DNA of 64,000 nt from Hymenopus coronatus (lineage: Eukaryota; Arthropoda; Insecta; Mantodea; Hymenopodidae). The DNA lies in assembly GCA_030762935.1 (NCBI GenBank), contig CM060883.1, forward strand, positions 34,247,501 to 34,311,500, written 5' to 3'. The position numbers and the translations under genes are program-made. The notes under the pieces were generated by a model. The model did not search any database, was not told the origin of the DNA, and worked only from the letters and a program-made list of their open reading frames with translations. This document shows positions 1 to 12,171 of the stretch, one piece after another. Numbering within the stretch: the first letter of the stretch is position 1; each line of letters begins with the position of its first letter.

Positions 1-2955
1 AAAATATGCTACTCTTAATAAATAAAATTAAAAGTCTGCAAATGAAGCAAACATTAATGCAATGTTCTTTATTTACACTGTTCTTAATTACGAATACAAA
101 TATCTGCACTTATACAGAATGCTGTTCCATAACAGAATGCTGTTCCACATTTAGTCAGCTTTAATTTGACAACTGGTTTGAAAAAAGACATTCTTGCATA
201 AATCTTTAAACTTATTTTTCTGATTTTCACTATTTTTTGTCGTCTTTCAAGCTTCAAATTGTTCCACAAGATGTAATTTTTGATCAGTCTAACAATGTAA
301 TCTTTATTTTAAGAATTATTGTACAATATTAATTTCTATTTAGACATCTTTCATTTTGCTTCATCGCCCTTATTTTAAAAATATATAAGATCGGAAGAGT
401 CATACACAATACCTTTTTGCTCCCTTAAGTATAAAACAAAAGATTCACATGGATAAAATTAGTGAGTTAAAATGTATTTAAGATTATATTTTATTTGTTA
501 ATTTTTATAAGATTGCATAGTGTGGGTCGTTTTCAAAATACTCCAATGTGATAAAAAAACAGATATTGAAAAGACTATTAACTTTATAAACTGAAAGTTT
601 GTTACATTTTATTTTTATATCAAAAACTGGTAAAATATTAAAATAAATGCAATAAAAACTTTTAGAGTCTTCGTTTATAAATGCCTCCTCCCCTTCCCGG
701 GAGAAACACAGAATGTGTCGTATGGAATGGTAACTATTATGCTTACATGAATGCAACTATTTTAAACAAATACAAATCCTAAGTAAGAAGTTATTAATAA
801 ATGGCAAGAATTGGCAAAGCAATTAGCTCGAAGTTATAATGGCGTAGGTGATCAGATTCATTGAATCTTAGTAAGAAGGAAACTCATTTTTGTTCAAGGT
901 TTTATTCATCAGACTAACGTGTTCACAAAGTCTAAAAGTTTGTTAAAAATCGTATGCCGTTTCTTAGAGTTTGAAAACTGAAATATTACTTGGATTTGAG
1001 CAGTCAAGGAGAATGCGAATGATGATAATATGAAGTGTAACATTTTGCAACGTAGAACATAAGAAATATTTTGGGTAAGTCTGGAATAGGCGGGCCTTGT
1101 AGCGGGGTTAATATGCTGCCTCTTATCCTTCAAGTGAGCTAATCTCGCATTTTAAGACTATTATTATATGTTCGTAGAGTTTCGCTGGACTCTTCACGTT
1201 TAATGATGATTGCAAAAGGATTCGTATAGTTTAGCGTGTCTCGATAATTTAAAGTCCTCATTTTATCAAGGAAATAAATTCTGCCTACAACGCTAATTTA
1301 TTTTTTTCTGAGTTTTAGCAAATTTATTGCAAGTTAGTTCTAATTTCTCTCTTTTCTAGATTCAAGAACAGTTGATTATTCATCTTAAAACACATGCAAT
1401 TCGCTTCCAACACATCAATTATAATTATTAGCTTCCCTAAACATTCTCTGGAGCCCCTAACTGGCAGCAGAAAAACAAAACCTAAGTTATATATTCAGAA
1501 ATATGTAATACGTAAGTCTAAATTCTAAATTTCGTTCTATATTACATACAAGACTGACACCAAGAATCTAGTCTTTAAGTTTGACTGTATAACAATGAAA
1601 TATTATTGACCATTGTTTAAGTGCCTTTAGTTTTAAGATAATACACGTGTGAAATTTGGAAAACCCACAGTATGCAAGATATCCTGTTGAAACATATACA
1701 AAGCAATTGTAACATTTTCCTGAGATATTAAATTTATAGCTCACATGGTTATTTAAATTTTATTTTTTGAATTAATTGCAAGAATAGTTCGTTGCAAAAA
1801 AGGTAAACATGTCATGTGACTGTGAATCACCAGATTTTTTTAATATCTCTCGGGGTTGTATATAATATAATGATTATCATGCAATTATGATTATAATTCC
1901 GACTACCATAAATAGGTCTCATCGGGCGCGCTCTAGATATTAATATTCCTATGTCTGTTTTTCATTTAAGAATTCACCTCAATCTCTGCAGGCAAGTATA
2001 TAAAACGAAGCTTGCAAAACTTTGTCCCAAAACCAGCGACAAGAATACTTTAACAAAATAATACGTATGTTTAATACTGTAAGACTCTCTGGTGTTCACT
2101 ACCCGTTATACTTTTCATAGAATTCCTGATTTTCACTTATTCATAACGGAAAGTATGTTAATTTTTATACAGCAACTAGTGAGATTAGTTTACCTAGGTA
2201 GATAATTATGTTATAATTTAGCTGAAATGAAACACACTATAGTTATTTCCTAGCATCAAAAACGATAAAAAATTGCAACACAATTATAGCTTTAAGCAAC
2301 TGTGATGCATTTAGCTTTTAAACTTTAAATTATCTCTAACAATGTTATAATATGTTGCAAAGTCATTGTTTACACAGTGTATTAACAAAAAGCTTCCTCT
2401 AGGAATAAAGTATTACAGCGTAATGTTATTGGGAGTTTCAATTTATATATCATTAGCTAATCCGACGTTCCACGTTTTGCTTTATAAACTCCAGGGCGAA
2501 TTTATTTTACTTTGGTTTTATATTAATTATAGTCGTAATAAAATTTACTCTCCTGTAATTCTTGATACACCTGCAAGGTATAATGAGAAAATAGTCTACT
2601 GAATTTACATACATCGTAATTATTGATATAGTTTAAATAAAACATTATATTTTCATTGTAAAAAACTAAAAACATATTTAGTTAGGTAATATAGATTTTA
2701 CAATACTAAGAAAATAAATAAGTATATTCATTATCTAACTAGTTTTGTAATAGTATCTTATTATGCAACTAGTTTTATAATAAAGCTTCTATTATGCAAC
2801 GTATCATAATGAAATTCTTACTTTGAACATTTTTCTTCAAACACCAATTTTTAAATTTCTTAAATTCCTTTTCATGCCGAAATGGGGATGTGTTAGGACT
2901 AAAATAACGGTAACAGAATTAGCTTCGTTCGCAGTATCTTCACTAGAACTCATTT
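1..2955. other. AT-rich stretch, nothing recognised
   Basis: No copy of the window's repeat families, no tRNA-like box and no convincing coding sequence was seen on either strand. The longest open frames are about 60 to 85 codons, which is expected by chance in such AT-rich DNA. It could be intron or intergenic sequence. Confidence 0.6.
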
Positions 2956-3800
2956 TTATTTTCTCTATACGTACTATTACACGGTGTATAGAGACGGTAT
3001 TGTAAAGCACCCAAAATTCATTACTGAGATTTCACCGGAAATACATGTTTTGGGTCCCTCTTAATCCAAACAAACATTATTAGCAAAAGGTCTCAGAGAG
3101 AGAGAGAGAGAGAGTCTGTGGGCAGTATAGTGCAAAATGAAAAGACCGTTAAGTACCAAACTTGGTATTTAAATTTGATACGTCTAAGGATACGACACGA
3201 AGATTTTCAACAAAATTTCCTCATACCAAACTACAGTTTAGATAGAAAAAGTTTCGAAAATTTTGATTCTCTCAAAACATCTCTAAGGATTTTACTTAAG
3301 ATATTTATTTGGATGTTAAATAAAATATATATCTTGAATTTTTTGGGGATTAGCCTCTAAAGACCACCTCATTCTGGATGATTTTTATTGAATTTTGCAT
3401 AACTGTTAAACAGTAAGAGATAGAAAAATACTTATTGCACAAAAAATGTTCATCACGATAAAACACCCATTTATGACGTATACATTTTTTTCTTAGCGTT
3501 TGCCGTTTTCGAGATATTCCTTTGTTATTGATTTTAGTTTTAAAATTTCTCTCAGTGGAACCCTTCAACGCTTGGTCACATAAAGAAACGGATTTCAATT
3601 CCTTAGCAACCACATTTTAAAATATTTGATTGTCGGTTTAGCCTAGTGTATTCCCTTATTTTTCTTCTACATATAAAGGAACTAATCAAAAGACCGTTTC
3701 TGTTAGTGTTTTAACATTAAATAGATTAAAGAACAGGCTTATTAACAATAATTTATCACAGAGCTGTGCAAAAGGTCATGTGAATGAAGCACATTATAAT
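2956..3800 (-). mobile_element. H1, HINE-like element, near full length
   Basis: The 3' hairpin end lies at the left (TTTTCTCTATACG) and the 5' end at the right (GTCATGTGAATG). It is more diverged than most copies. Where other copies carry a CA/GT microsatellite, this one has an (AG)n run at 3,093-3,114. Confidence 0.85.
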
Positions 3801-4529
3801 TTTTTATAATTCATTATAGTTTAATAAATTAAACTAGTTGGCTTAAACGGAACTACTTTAGAGATAGCAGGTACATTTGTAGCTTTTAGTTAGAGAAATT
3901 TATTTAAACCCCGTTACCAATAATATTCACAACTCTTATACACTTTACAATTCTCCGAGATCCTAGGTGAAACTGTACTATAGGTGTTCACTTACAACTG
4001 AAAAAGAAATTTCGGGATTCACGTGCTTAACGTATTTAATCTGTAAAACAGCATACTTTGAAGAACAACTGAATGTACTGATACCTGAAGACATTCTTAT
4101 GAACTGAACTGAACAGTAAACGTTGAGGACTTGTTCTGAAAACTTGCGTCTCCGTGGATGTATATCGAGCACTCTTATTCTGTCTAACCGTTAAAACTGC
4201 TTTCATTGGCTTGTTTTTATCGCTCCCAGTAATGTTTCTTTTCATGAGAAAATAGAAACTATCCTAATATGTGATTTAAGCTGCAAGCTCTCAGTAACTT
4301 TCCAACCTTACCACTTCAAGCTTACTTGTCTATTTTTTTTAGCTCAAGGGCATTCTTTTTTACATTTCACCCCAGCTCCTTGGCTATGTCCACCAAAGTA
4401 TTGCCAAACATTTCTCATTTATGATACATATGCAGTTTCAGCTATCTCGTCTCTTTTAAAAATAAGCTTATGCAAATAACCTCCAATAATATCTCATTTC
4501 TATTATTACATAATCTTGTTTTCATTGTT
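3801..4529. other. Inter-repeat gap, nothing recognised
   Basis: AT-rich DNA between H1 and H2. Only chance-length open frames of 64 to 69 codons are present, and no repeat family of this window was identified. Confidence 0.5.
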
Positions 4530-5388
4530 TTCACTTTCTCTACACGTACTATGTACATAGTGTATAGCGAAAGAACTGCATTCCCGCCAAAAATTCGATA
4601 CCGGGATTTCACCGAAAATACATGTTTTGGGTTCCCCTGAATCCAAAAAAAGCATTTTCAGAAAACGATCCATGTGTATGTGTGTGTGTCTGTGGACAGC
4701 ATACCTAAAATACGAAAAGACCGACAAATACCAAACTTTGTATTTAAGTTTGCTATCGTCCAAAGATGCGAAACGAAGATTTAAAAAAAAAACTCAACCC
4801 TACTACCCTTTACATGGAAAAAATTTCGAAAATTTTGATTTTCTTAAAAATGGCTCTTATATACGATATTCTAATCAAAATCGTTAAATATATTTACTGA
4901 CAAATAAAATGTATATCTTGAATTTTCTGGGAATAGCCTCTGAAGACTACTTTATTCTGGATGAATTTTACAGAATTTTGTATAACTGCTAAACCGTAAG
5001 AGAAGGACAAAAACTTACCACACAAAAATGTAGAGCACATTAAAACACACAATTTATGTTATATACATTTTTTTCGTGGAGTCGATCGTTTTTAATGTAT
5101 TCCTTGTTTTAATTTCAGCTTTGAAAAACATACCTTTCTCATACAGGAATTTTTCAGTTGCTGTCCACACAAACAAAGGAACTTAAGTCACGTAATAACC
5201 AGCTTTTGACTCTCACTTTAACCTATGCTACTCCCTTATTTCGCTCCTACTTACAAGGAAGCAAGTAATAAGACTGTTTCTGCTAAATTTTTACGATTAG
5301 CATGAAATAAATAGAAGCAGCATAAGCTTTCTAACAATAATTTGTTACAGAGGTGTAGAGAAAGTCATGTGAATGGAACTCATCAGAT
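4530..5388 (-). mobile_element. H2, HINE-like element, full length
   Basis: Complete from ACTTTCTCTACACG with its terminal palindrome at the left to CATGTGAATGGAAC and CATCAGAT at the right, about 860 bp. The short (GT)n tract at 4,677-4,688 shows the unexpanded state of the microsatellite. Stop codons occur in all frames. Confidence 0.9.
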
Positions 5389-5547
5389 CTTTTATTTTTG
5401 TGGCATTCAGGTGTATACTATTTGGCCATCAGGAAATGTATTCATTAGTACTGGCTCAGAGTTCTGGTTGAGCTCTATTGATCTCCCACTAGTCAACCTA
5501 TTCTACAATACCATTGGAATGTTTCACTGCTTCCCAAAACACTTAAT

Positions 5548-6150
5548 ATGCTACACTCACATGACTTTCTCTAGCTGCTACACAAACTTCCTACAAAAGA
5601 TTATTCTTCTTCCTACACAATGCTAATCGAAATAAGCACTAGCAGATTGCTCTTATTACTTAGTTCTTATAAGTAAAAGGGAACTAAAGGAATGCGCTAT
5701 GTTAAAGTGACAGTCAAATGTTTCAAAAACTGTTGTTATGCGATGGTCATTGCAAATCGATTCTTTGCTTAGCTAGGAGTAGAACAAAAGAAACACGGAA
5801 ACTTCCTGTCTGAGAAAAGTGCAAGTACTTTGCAATTGAAGTAAGAAGGAATATGTTGGAAACTGTTACCTCCACAACAAAAACGTAAATTACATATATT
5901 GTGTGTAGTAAGATCTAAATTTGTTGTGTAGTAAGTTATTGTATATCTCGTACGGTTTAGTAACTAAGCAAATGGCAAAATTCATCCAGATTATTGATGT
6001 CTTCAGAGCCTATTCAAAGAAAATTAAAGATATATATTTTATATCGGGCGTAAATATCTCTAATATACGAGATGTTAATCAAAAAGAGAAAACGAAGGTT
6101 TTGAAAGCTTTCCCATGAAAAGATAATTTGTGGTGGAGGGATTTTCTTGT
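5548..6150 (+). mobile_element. H3, HINE-like element, 3' truncated
   Basis: Begins with CACTCACATGACTTTCTCTA and follows the family until the G-rich segment (GGTGGAGGGATTTTCTTG). There it breaks directly into the 59-bp minisatellite, so the microsatellite and terminal hairpin are missing. Confidence 0.75.
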
Positions 6151-6395
6151 CAGATTTCCAAAATTTCCTTCCACTCGTCAACCTATTCAAGAACACCATA
6201 AGAGGCAGTCAGTTTTCCAAAATTTCCTTCCACGCGTCAACCTATTCAAGAACACTATAAGAGGCGGTCAGTTATCCAAAATTTCCTTCCACTCGTCAAC
6301 GTATTCTAGAACACCATAGCAGGCGGTCAGTTTTCCACAATTTCCTTCCACTCATCAACCATTCTAGAACACATACATTTTTCCAAAATTTGTTC
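6149..6395 (+). repeat. 59-bp minisatellite, about four units
   Basis: The string GTCAG followed by TTTTCCAAAATTTCC recurs at 6,149, 6,208, 6,267 and 6,326, an exact 59-bp period. Units differ by a few substitutions, and the last unit decays after 6,380. A 63-codon open frame here is only the array read in one frame. Confidence 0.93.
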
Positions 6396-7990
6396 CTTTG
6401 TCGCAGAAAGTCGGTGTCTCGTTCAGCAGTGTCCTCAGCTTCGGCTAATATTAAAAACACTGCATTTTCCCTTACGACTTGAATTTATTGTATCACAGAT
6501 TTTAACGAGTGGCTAGCTAGCTTGTTTCCTTACAAAATGTGTTATAAATGAATACCCTCCAACCACTTAAATTATTAATCAGGAGCCGAATCTAACCCTC
6601 TGCACATCGCTTCCCCACCACTTTAAGTACGTGGACGTGCGCGGAACACAATGTGACATGAACACAAGCTCTAGAGAGTAACAGTAAGGAAGAGTTACCA
6701 CATAAGATTTCTGTCTTGCCTTAAATACTGATCCTAGATGACGCCAACTTTCGCGCCATAACATGCTAACTAAGAACCAATAAGAGATCCTGTTACATCG
6801 ACTCAAGTTATAAGAATAAAGTGTGTCAAGTTTTGACGTCATAGCGTACACATGACGCGTTTGGAAAAACCTAGTGGTTCCTTCTCACTTCAACTTTATG
6901 CTTGCTACTTCCCAGTGCTACTTGGAAGACAAGTCACTGTTCCTGTCTCACTTCTTTCTATGTCTGTTCTTTTTCTATCTTGCATTCTTTAGCTTAAACC
7001 CTGTGCTCATTAGCAGGTGGTGGTTGGTGAACTGTTACCTGGAATTAAGCTAGCTCACTTACCCAAGTTATAATTTGCTTTTATGTATATTTATACAATT
7101 AAATATTCACAAAGTTTTACATTGTTTTCTATAAGTTTATAATATTATATACAGTTTCCCTTGTTATATATTTTATGAGCATATGGCATGTGCTCCTACA
7201 CCTTCAACAAGTGTAGGGTTGTGATTCCGATGTGAGCATTCGCCCCTATCTGAGGCAAGTGGAAGAGAAAGTCTCGGCCTCAGCGTACCACATTTACCTC
7301 GCAGTTTATAACTGCAACAGTCCCGAACATTTAACGAGTTGCGAGTACTGGTACAATAACCCCGCGCTTTCCGAGAGTGCAGATTTGTATACACTGCACC
7401 ACTAGAGGGTGAAGAGGGCACGATGACGTACATGTAAAGGAAAGTGGAGGATATGCAAGCGATGCTCCCTCCCCAATGCCCGGAGGCTAGGAAAACCCAT
7501 TGGATTTGAGAATCTTTTTTTTTTCTCCCCTCTCTCTCTCTTCACATATCGTCTTTTGTTTTATGCGTCTAGTGGATACTAGAGCAGTGTCAGTGAAGAT
7601 CGCGATTGCCCTGTAAAGAATTCCTCCGCAAGGGGCAAAAACATACTCTCTCCCCCTTTGCTCGTTTCTTTATTTCTACATCGCAACTTCCTTTCCCTGC
7701 GGATAGCAAACGCCTGGATTTACAGACAGAGAGAAAATTGAGATGGGGATCCGACGGTATGAGCAAACACGTGGACTACTGGTTGCTTGCTATCTCTTCT
7801 TTTGGACAATACCCTGCCCTGGGGTGCATCTTGCACGGGAGGGGAAAATGCTCAACAATGGCACAGCGGAAGAAAACACTTGTTTTCATAGCGCTGCTGT
7901 CCAATTGACGTTCAAATGAGCAACGTGGGGTAACATGTGTTAAAAACTTTAGCAAAATACTTTAGTCTTGAAAAATTTGATACTTAATTT
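6396..7990. other. Repeat-free, less AT-rich stretch
   Basis: No member of the window's repeat families was recognised over about 1.6 kb. The part from about 6,590 to 7,900 is visibly richer in G and C than the surroundings, with a T- and CT-rich tract near 7,507-7,545. Frames of 86 to 100 codons (7,173-7,433 on minus, 7,606-7,908 on plus) resemble no family I know. An exon, a promoter or unique non-coding DNA are all possible. Confidence 0.4.
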
Positions 7991-8072
7991 TAAGTTTTGA
8001 ATGCATAAATCCATGACTTATCTTTATACAATCTTTCTACATAATAAACAGAGGAGCACTCGTGCACAGAAT

Positions 8073-8136
<64 letters not shown>

Positions 8137-8578
8137 AACTCGTGTTTGCTATGCTCCAACTCATTCTCTTAATATATCTGGGACACCTAACGGTGTTTCC
8201 TAAATCAAGTGAAATTTCTCATTGGTGATCTAGCCACTACATGCATATGGTGACGAGGGACATTATCCATAGATGACACCACTGGAGTTAATCACGACTT
8301 GCGGACGTCAAGATGCTGGAATTCTACCATGGGGCCTTCTCTTTCACATAAAAATAAACACTAATGGGACTAATCGCTTTACTTTCCATCCGAAGGAAGC
8401 AATGCTAAGTTTTCTCCGAAACAAAATCTACGACCATTCGCTGGTACTGAACCAAATCATTGGGTGGTATAGATTGGCGTCGAACCTACTACACAACAGA
8501 TAGAAGAATCTTGCATTGCATCACCTTTAGTTTCAGAGAACAAAAAACATGTAAAACTATACAGTTTTATGGTGAAAG
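7991..8578 (+). repeat. Unclassified ~0.5 kb repeat, copy 1
   Basis: From TAAGTTTTGAA to GTTTTATGG this stretch aligns collinearly with 9,421-9,912, sharing blocks such as GGACACCTAA and TGCTGGAATTCTACCATGG. It is longer than copy 2 mainly because of an (AG)n tract at 8,072-8,135. There is no coding potential and no terminal structure I can define. It may be part of another transposon or an old duplication. Confidence 0.85.
8072..8135 (+). repeat. (AG)n microsatellite
   Basis: About 60 bp of almost pure AG dinucleotide repeat with one AAG interruption. It lies inside copy 1 of the unclassified repeat and is absent from copy 2. Confidence 0.97.
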
Positions 8579-8601
8579 TAGAATCAAACGAGGAAAAAAA
8601 A

Positions 8602-9399
8602 TCTGATGTTCCTTTCACATGACTTTCTCTATATCTCTGTAACAAATTATTGTTAATAACCTTATCTTTTAGCCACTTCATGCTAATCGAGATAAACACG
8701 CAAAAATTGTCTTATTACTTATTTGCCCAAGAAGAAGCTAAATAAGGGAATAAACCAACAGTCACATGTTTTGAATGTCGTTGCAATGGGATCGAAATCC
8801 GTTTCTTTACGCGGCCAAGAGTTGGCAAGCACCTGTATGAGAAAATTGTTAAAACTGAATCTCCAGGAAAGAAATGTATATGACAAATTGTGCGTTTTAA
8901 GGAGGTCTACATTTTTGTGTAGTAAGCTCTTGTCTATCTCTCACGGTTTACTATTTATGTAAAGTTAAAAAAAAATCATCCAGAATGAAGAAGATATCTA
9001 TAGAGGCACTTCCCAGAAAATTCCAGATACACATTTGTCATGTAAATAATCTAAATATAAGAGTTTTATTCGAAATTGTTAGTCATTTTTGAGAAAAATA
9101 AAAAAAAAAAATCGAATTGTTTTCCATGTAAAGGTTAATTGAGGGTGGGGGGATTTTCTTGAAAATTTTGTGTCGTATCCTTGGGAGGTACTGAACTTAA
9201 ATATTAAGTTTGGTATTTAGAGGATTTCGTTTTTGAGCTATGCTGCTCACAGACACACACGGAGCTTTTTCTAAAAATTTGTTTTGGAATTCATAGTCCC
9301 CAAAGCATGTACTTTCGGTGAAATCTCGGTATCGAATTTTTGGTTGCAATACAATACGTTCTCTATACACTGTACATAGTACATGTAGAGAAACTAAAA
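8602..9399 (+). mobile_element. H4, HINE-like element, full length
   Basis: Starts with an A-tract and TCTGATG and ends with the hairpin and TGTAGAGAAACTAAAA. The 3' palindrome is shortened to CACTGTACATAGTAC. It sits exactly between the two copies of the unclassified repeat. Confidence 0.9.
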
Positions 9400-9420
9400 T
9401 GCACTTAAAGTTGATGCATT

Positions 9421-9912
9421 TAAGTTTTGAAAGAATGAATCCATTACCTAATAGAAAGAACAGAACTCGTGTTTTTGTATTCTCTATCTCTCATCATATT
9501 GGTGTATTTGGGACACCTAATGGTGTTTCCTAAATCAAGTAAAATTTCTCATTCGTGATTTAGCCACCATATGCACATAATGACGAGGGATCAGTACATT
9601 ATACATAGATGGCACCACTGGAGCTAGTCACGACTTGCTGACGTGAAAATGCTGGAATTCTACCATGGGACCTTCTCTTTCACTTGAAAATAAGCATTAC
9701 TCGGGACTAACCGTTTTATTTTTCCTTCCGAAGGAAGCGTGCTAAGTATTTTCTCCGAAACAAAATCCACGACCCTTCGCCGGTGCTGAACCACATTATT
9801 TAGTGGTAGAGACTGACGTCAAACCACTAAACAAGTTAGAAGAACCTTACAATGCATCATTTTTAATTTAAGAGAACAAAAACCATTTATACTATACATT
9901 TTTATGGGAAAA
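9421..9912 (+). repeat. Unclassified ~0.5 kb repeat, copy 2
   Basis: Direct repeat of 7,991-8,578 without the AG microsatellite. Identity is high in the core, for example CCTTCTCTTTCAC and TTTCTCCGAAACAAAATC. It abuts the 5'-truncated H5. Confidence 0.85.
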
Positions 9913-9916
9913 GGCT

Positions 9917-10612
9917 AAAGTGATAGTCAATGCCTTTAAAAGCCGGTCACTATGTGAAACAATTGAAATTCCGATCTATTTGCCTGCCAAAAATAAGTAA
10001 ACAGAAGTCAGTCGAAAGAAATGTGACCTACTGTTTGAGAATATCACGGAAATTCTAGAAAACGGCCAACTTTGTAGCAAAAATGTATGACAGAAGTTGT
10101 ATGTATTAACAATATCTACATTTTTTGTATAGTCAGTTTTGTTTATTTCTTACAGTTTACCAGTTACGCAAATTTAAACAAAATTCTTCCAGAATGAACA
10201 GGGCTTCAGATGTTCCCCAAAATTCAACATATATATTTTATTTATCATGTAAATACCCGTAATATACGGTGTTTTAATAAAAATCGTTAGAACTATTTTT
10301 AAGAAAATCAAAATGTTTGAAGTTTTCCATTTTAAGGGTAGTTGGGGTAGGGTAATTTTCTTTAAAATCTTCGTGTCACATGGCTGGAAGATACTAAACT
10401 TAAATACCCAGTTTTGTATTGCTTAGATTTTAGCTATGCTGTCCACAAACACACACAAATTGACCTTTTCTAAAAGTGCTCTTTTCAGGCTCAAAGGAGC
10501 CCAAAACATATATTTTCGGAGAAATCTGGACATCCAATTGTTGAGTGCAATACAATACATTCTCTAGATGCTATGTACATTGTATGTACATACGGCTAGA
10601 GAAAGCAAAAAC
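9917..10612 (+). mobile_element. H5, HINE-like element, subfamily 2, 5' truncated
   Basis: Starts inside the element at AGGCTAAAGTGATAG-like sequence, directly after copy 2 of the unclassified repeat. It ends with the subfamily-2 hairpin and ACGGCTAGAGAAAGC. Subfamily-2 marks include AAACAATTGAAATTC and AAACGGCCAAC. Confidence 0.85.
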
Positions 10613-11467
10613 GAGCAGTAATTGTATTTATTAAGTGCATAGCATTATGTCAATTGCTCATATCGTCGCACGATTCAGAAGACCATACTTGCTCTCTAAA
10701 AAGAAATATTTGGGTTTAAAATGTCAACTAACCCTATTCACAACATTGCAAACACACACACACACCTATATACACAACAACAAAGCAAACAAAAGCACTT
10801 TGGTACATGAGCATCAATATGCGTGTGTAGTGCGACGGTGTGCATGTTTGGTATCAAACACGTCTATGCGATATTTACACAGACATCTTGTCTCTTAGTG
10901 CACGTACTTCAATTAAGTGCGTGACCAAGCTTGGTCAGTTTTGGTGTTTAGAATCAAAGTTACGGCATGCTGTCATACGTCTGTTTGAAGATAAAGATAC
11001 CTAAAATAATAATTTTTCCTAGCATTCTCCGTCTGCACGCAAACGTCCGTTTTCCTATTCCGTGTATAATAGGCAACTCCTCCTACTAACATCAACTACC
11101 TTACGAGCTTTCCACGCTCCCAACCTCACGTCCGCTGCTTTATACCCAAATCTAAAATTGCTTTACCTTACCCAATCTTTATTTCATTTTGTAGCTATGT
11201 TAAGATTCTATTTACTACATGTTTATATCATATAGTCGGTTACATTTACGCGAGTTTCTGTACCCCTCTATAATTTATTAATAGGGTATACAAAATATTC
11301 TTACGAAATTTTATATTTTTATCTATTTTATTTCAATTCACACAAATATTTTAAATAAATAGCCAAGGCACAAATTTATTTATAAATATAAAGGATAGTC
11401 TAACGTTCAAAAATTGGACTCCATCCTCTTTGCATGCAATCATGAGAAACAACTGAATACCAAAAGG
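10613..11467. other. Gap, nothing recognised
   Basis: AT-rich DNA with a short (CA)n tract at 10,751-10,764. An 87-codon frame (10,635-10,898) has the biased composition of that tract and no family match. Confidence 0.5.
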
Positions 11468-11757
11468 ACTTGTGTGTTTTAAAAACACCGATATTTTTGT
11501 GCAGAGATTTTTGCATATTGCTCAACATTTACCAGTTATGCAAATGTACAAAATTCCTTACAAATGAAAGGAATTCCAGAGATTACTTCAGAGAAATTTA
11601 CAATTTACATTTTATGCTTGATGTAAACATTCTGATAAGGAATTTTAATCAAATTTGTTAAAGCCATTTATGAGAAATTCGAAAAGTTGAAAAATATTTC
11701 ATGTAAAGGGCAGCTTGGAGTGGATGATTTTCCTGCAACTACTGACACACATGGACA
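11468..11757 (+). mobile_element. H6, HINE-like fragment
   Basis: Internal part of the element, recognisable from CTTGTGTGTTTTAAA through TTACCAGTTATGCAAA to the ATGTAAAGGGCAG segment. Both termini are missing. It meets H7 in inverted orientation at about 11,757. Confidence 0.75.
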
Positions 11758-12085
11758 GTTATTGGTTTCAATTTCAAGCCACTTAAACTTTTATCAAACG
11801 GGAGGACATCGTTTCTTCTAGTTTCTCGTTTGTTTACTCCTCCAAGCAGAGAGATTGGAATTTCAATTGTTTCACATAGCCACCGGCTTTTAAAGAGACT
11901 ATCGCTTTAGCCTATGCATTTTCTTATTTGTCTTCTATTTACAAGGAAGCTAGTAATAAGATTAATTCTGCTTATGCTTATCTTGATTAACATGATGTAG
12001 ACAACAGATTATTGTTTTGAATAAAAGGTTTGTTTACCGAACAGCTAGAGGACATCATGTGATTGGAACACGTCAAATGTTTTAC
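11758..12085 (-). mobile_element. H7, HINE-like fragment, 5' half
   Basis: Runs from TTATTGGTTTCAATTT to the 5' end (ACATCATGTGATTGGAACACG). It carries subfamily-2 marks such as ATTTCAATTGTTTCACATAG. The hairpin end has been lost at the junction with H6. Confidence 0.75.
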
Positions 12086-12171
12086 GCTGTTTTACTGGAG
12101 GTGTTGTTGATACAACAGAATTTAGTGGATTTAGTTTTGCGCTAACTCTCCATCTGTCTGATGAATCTGAT

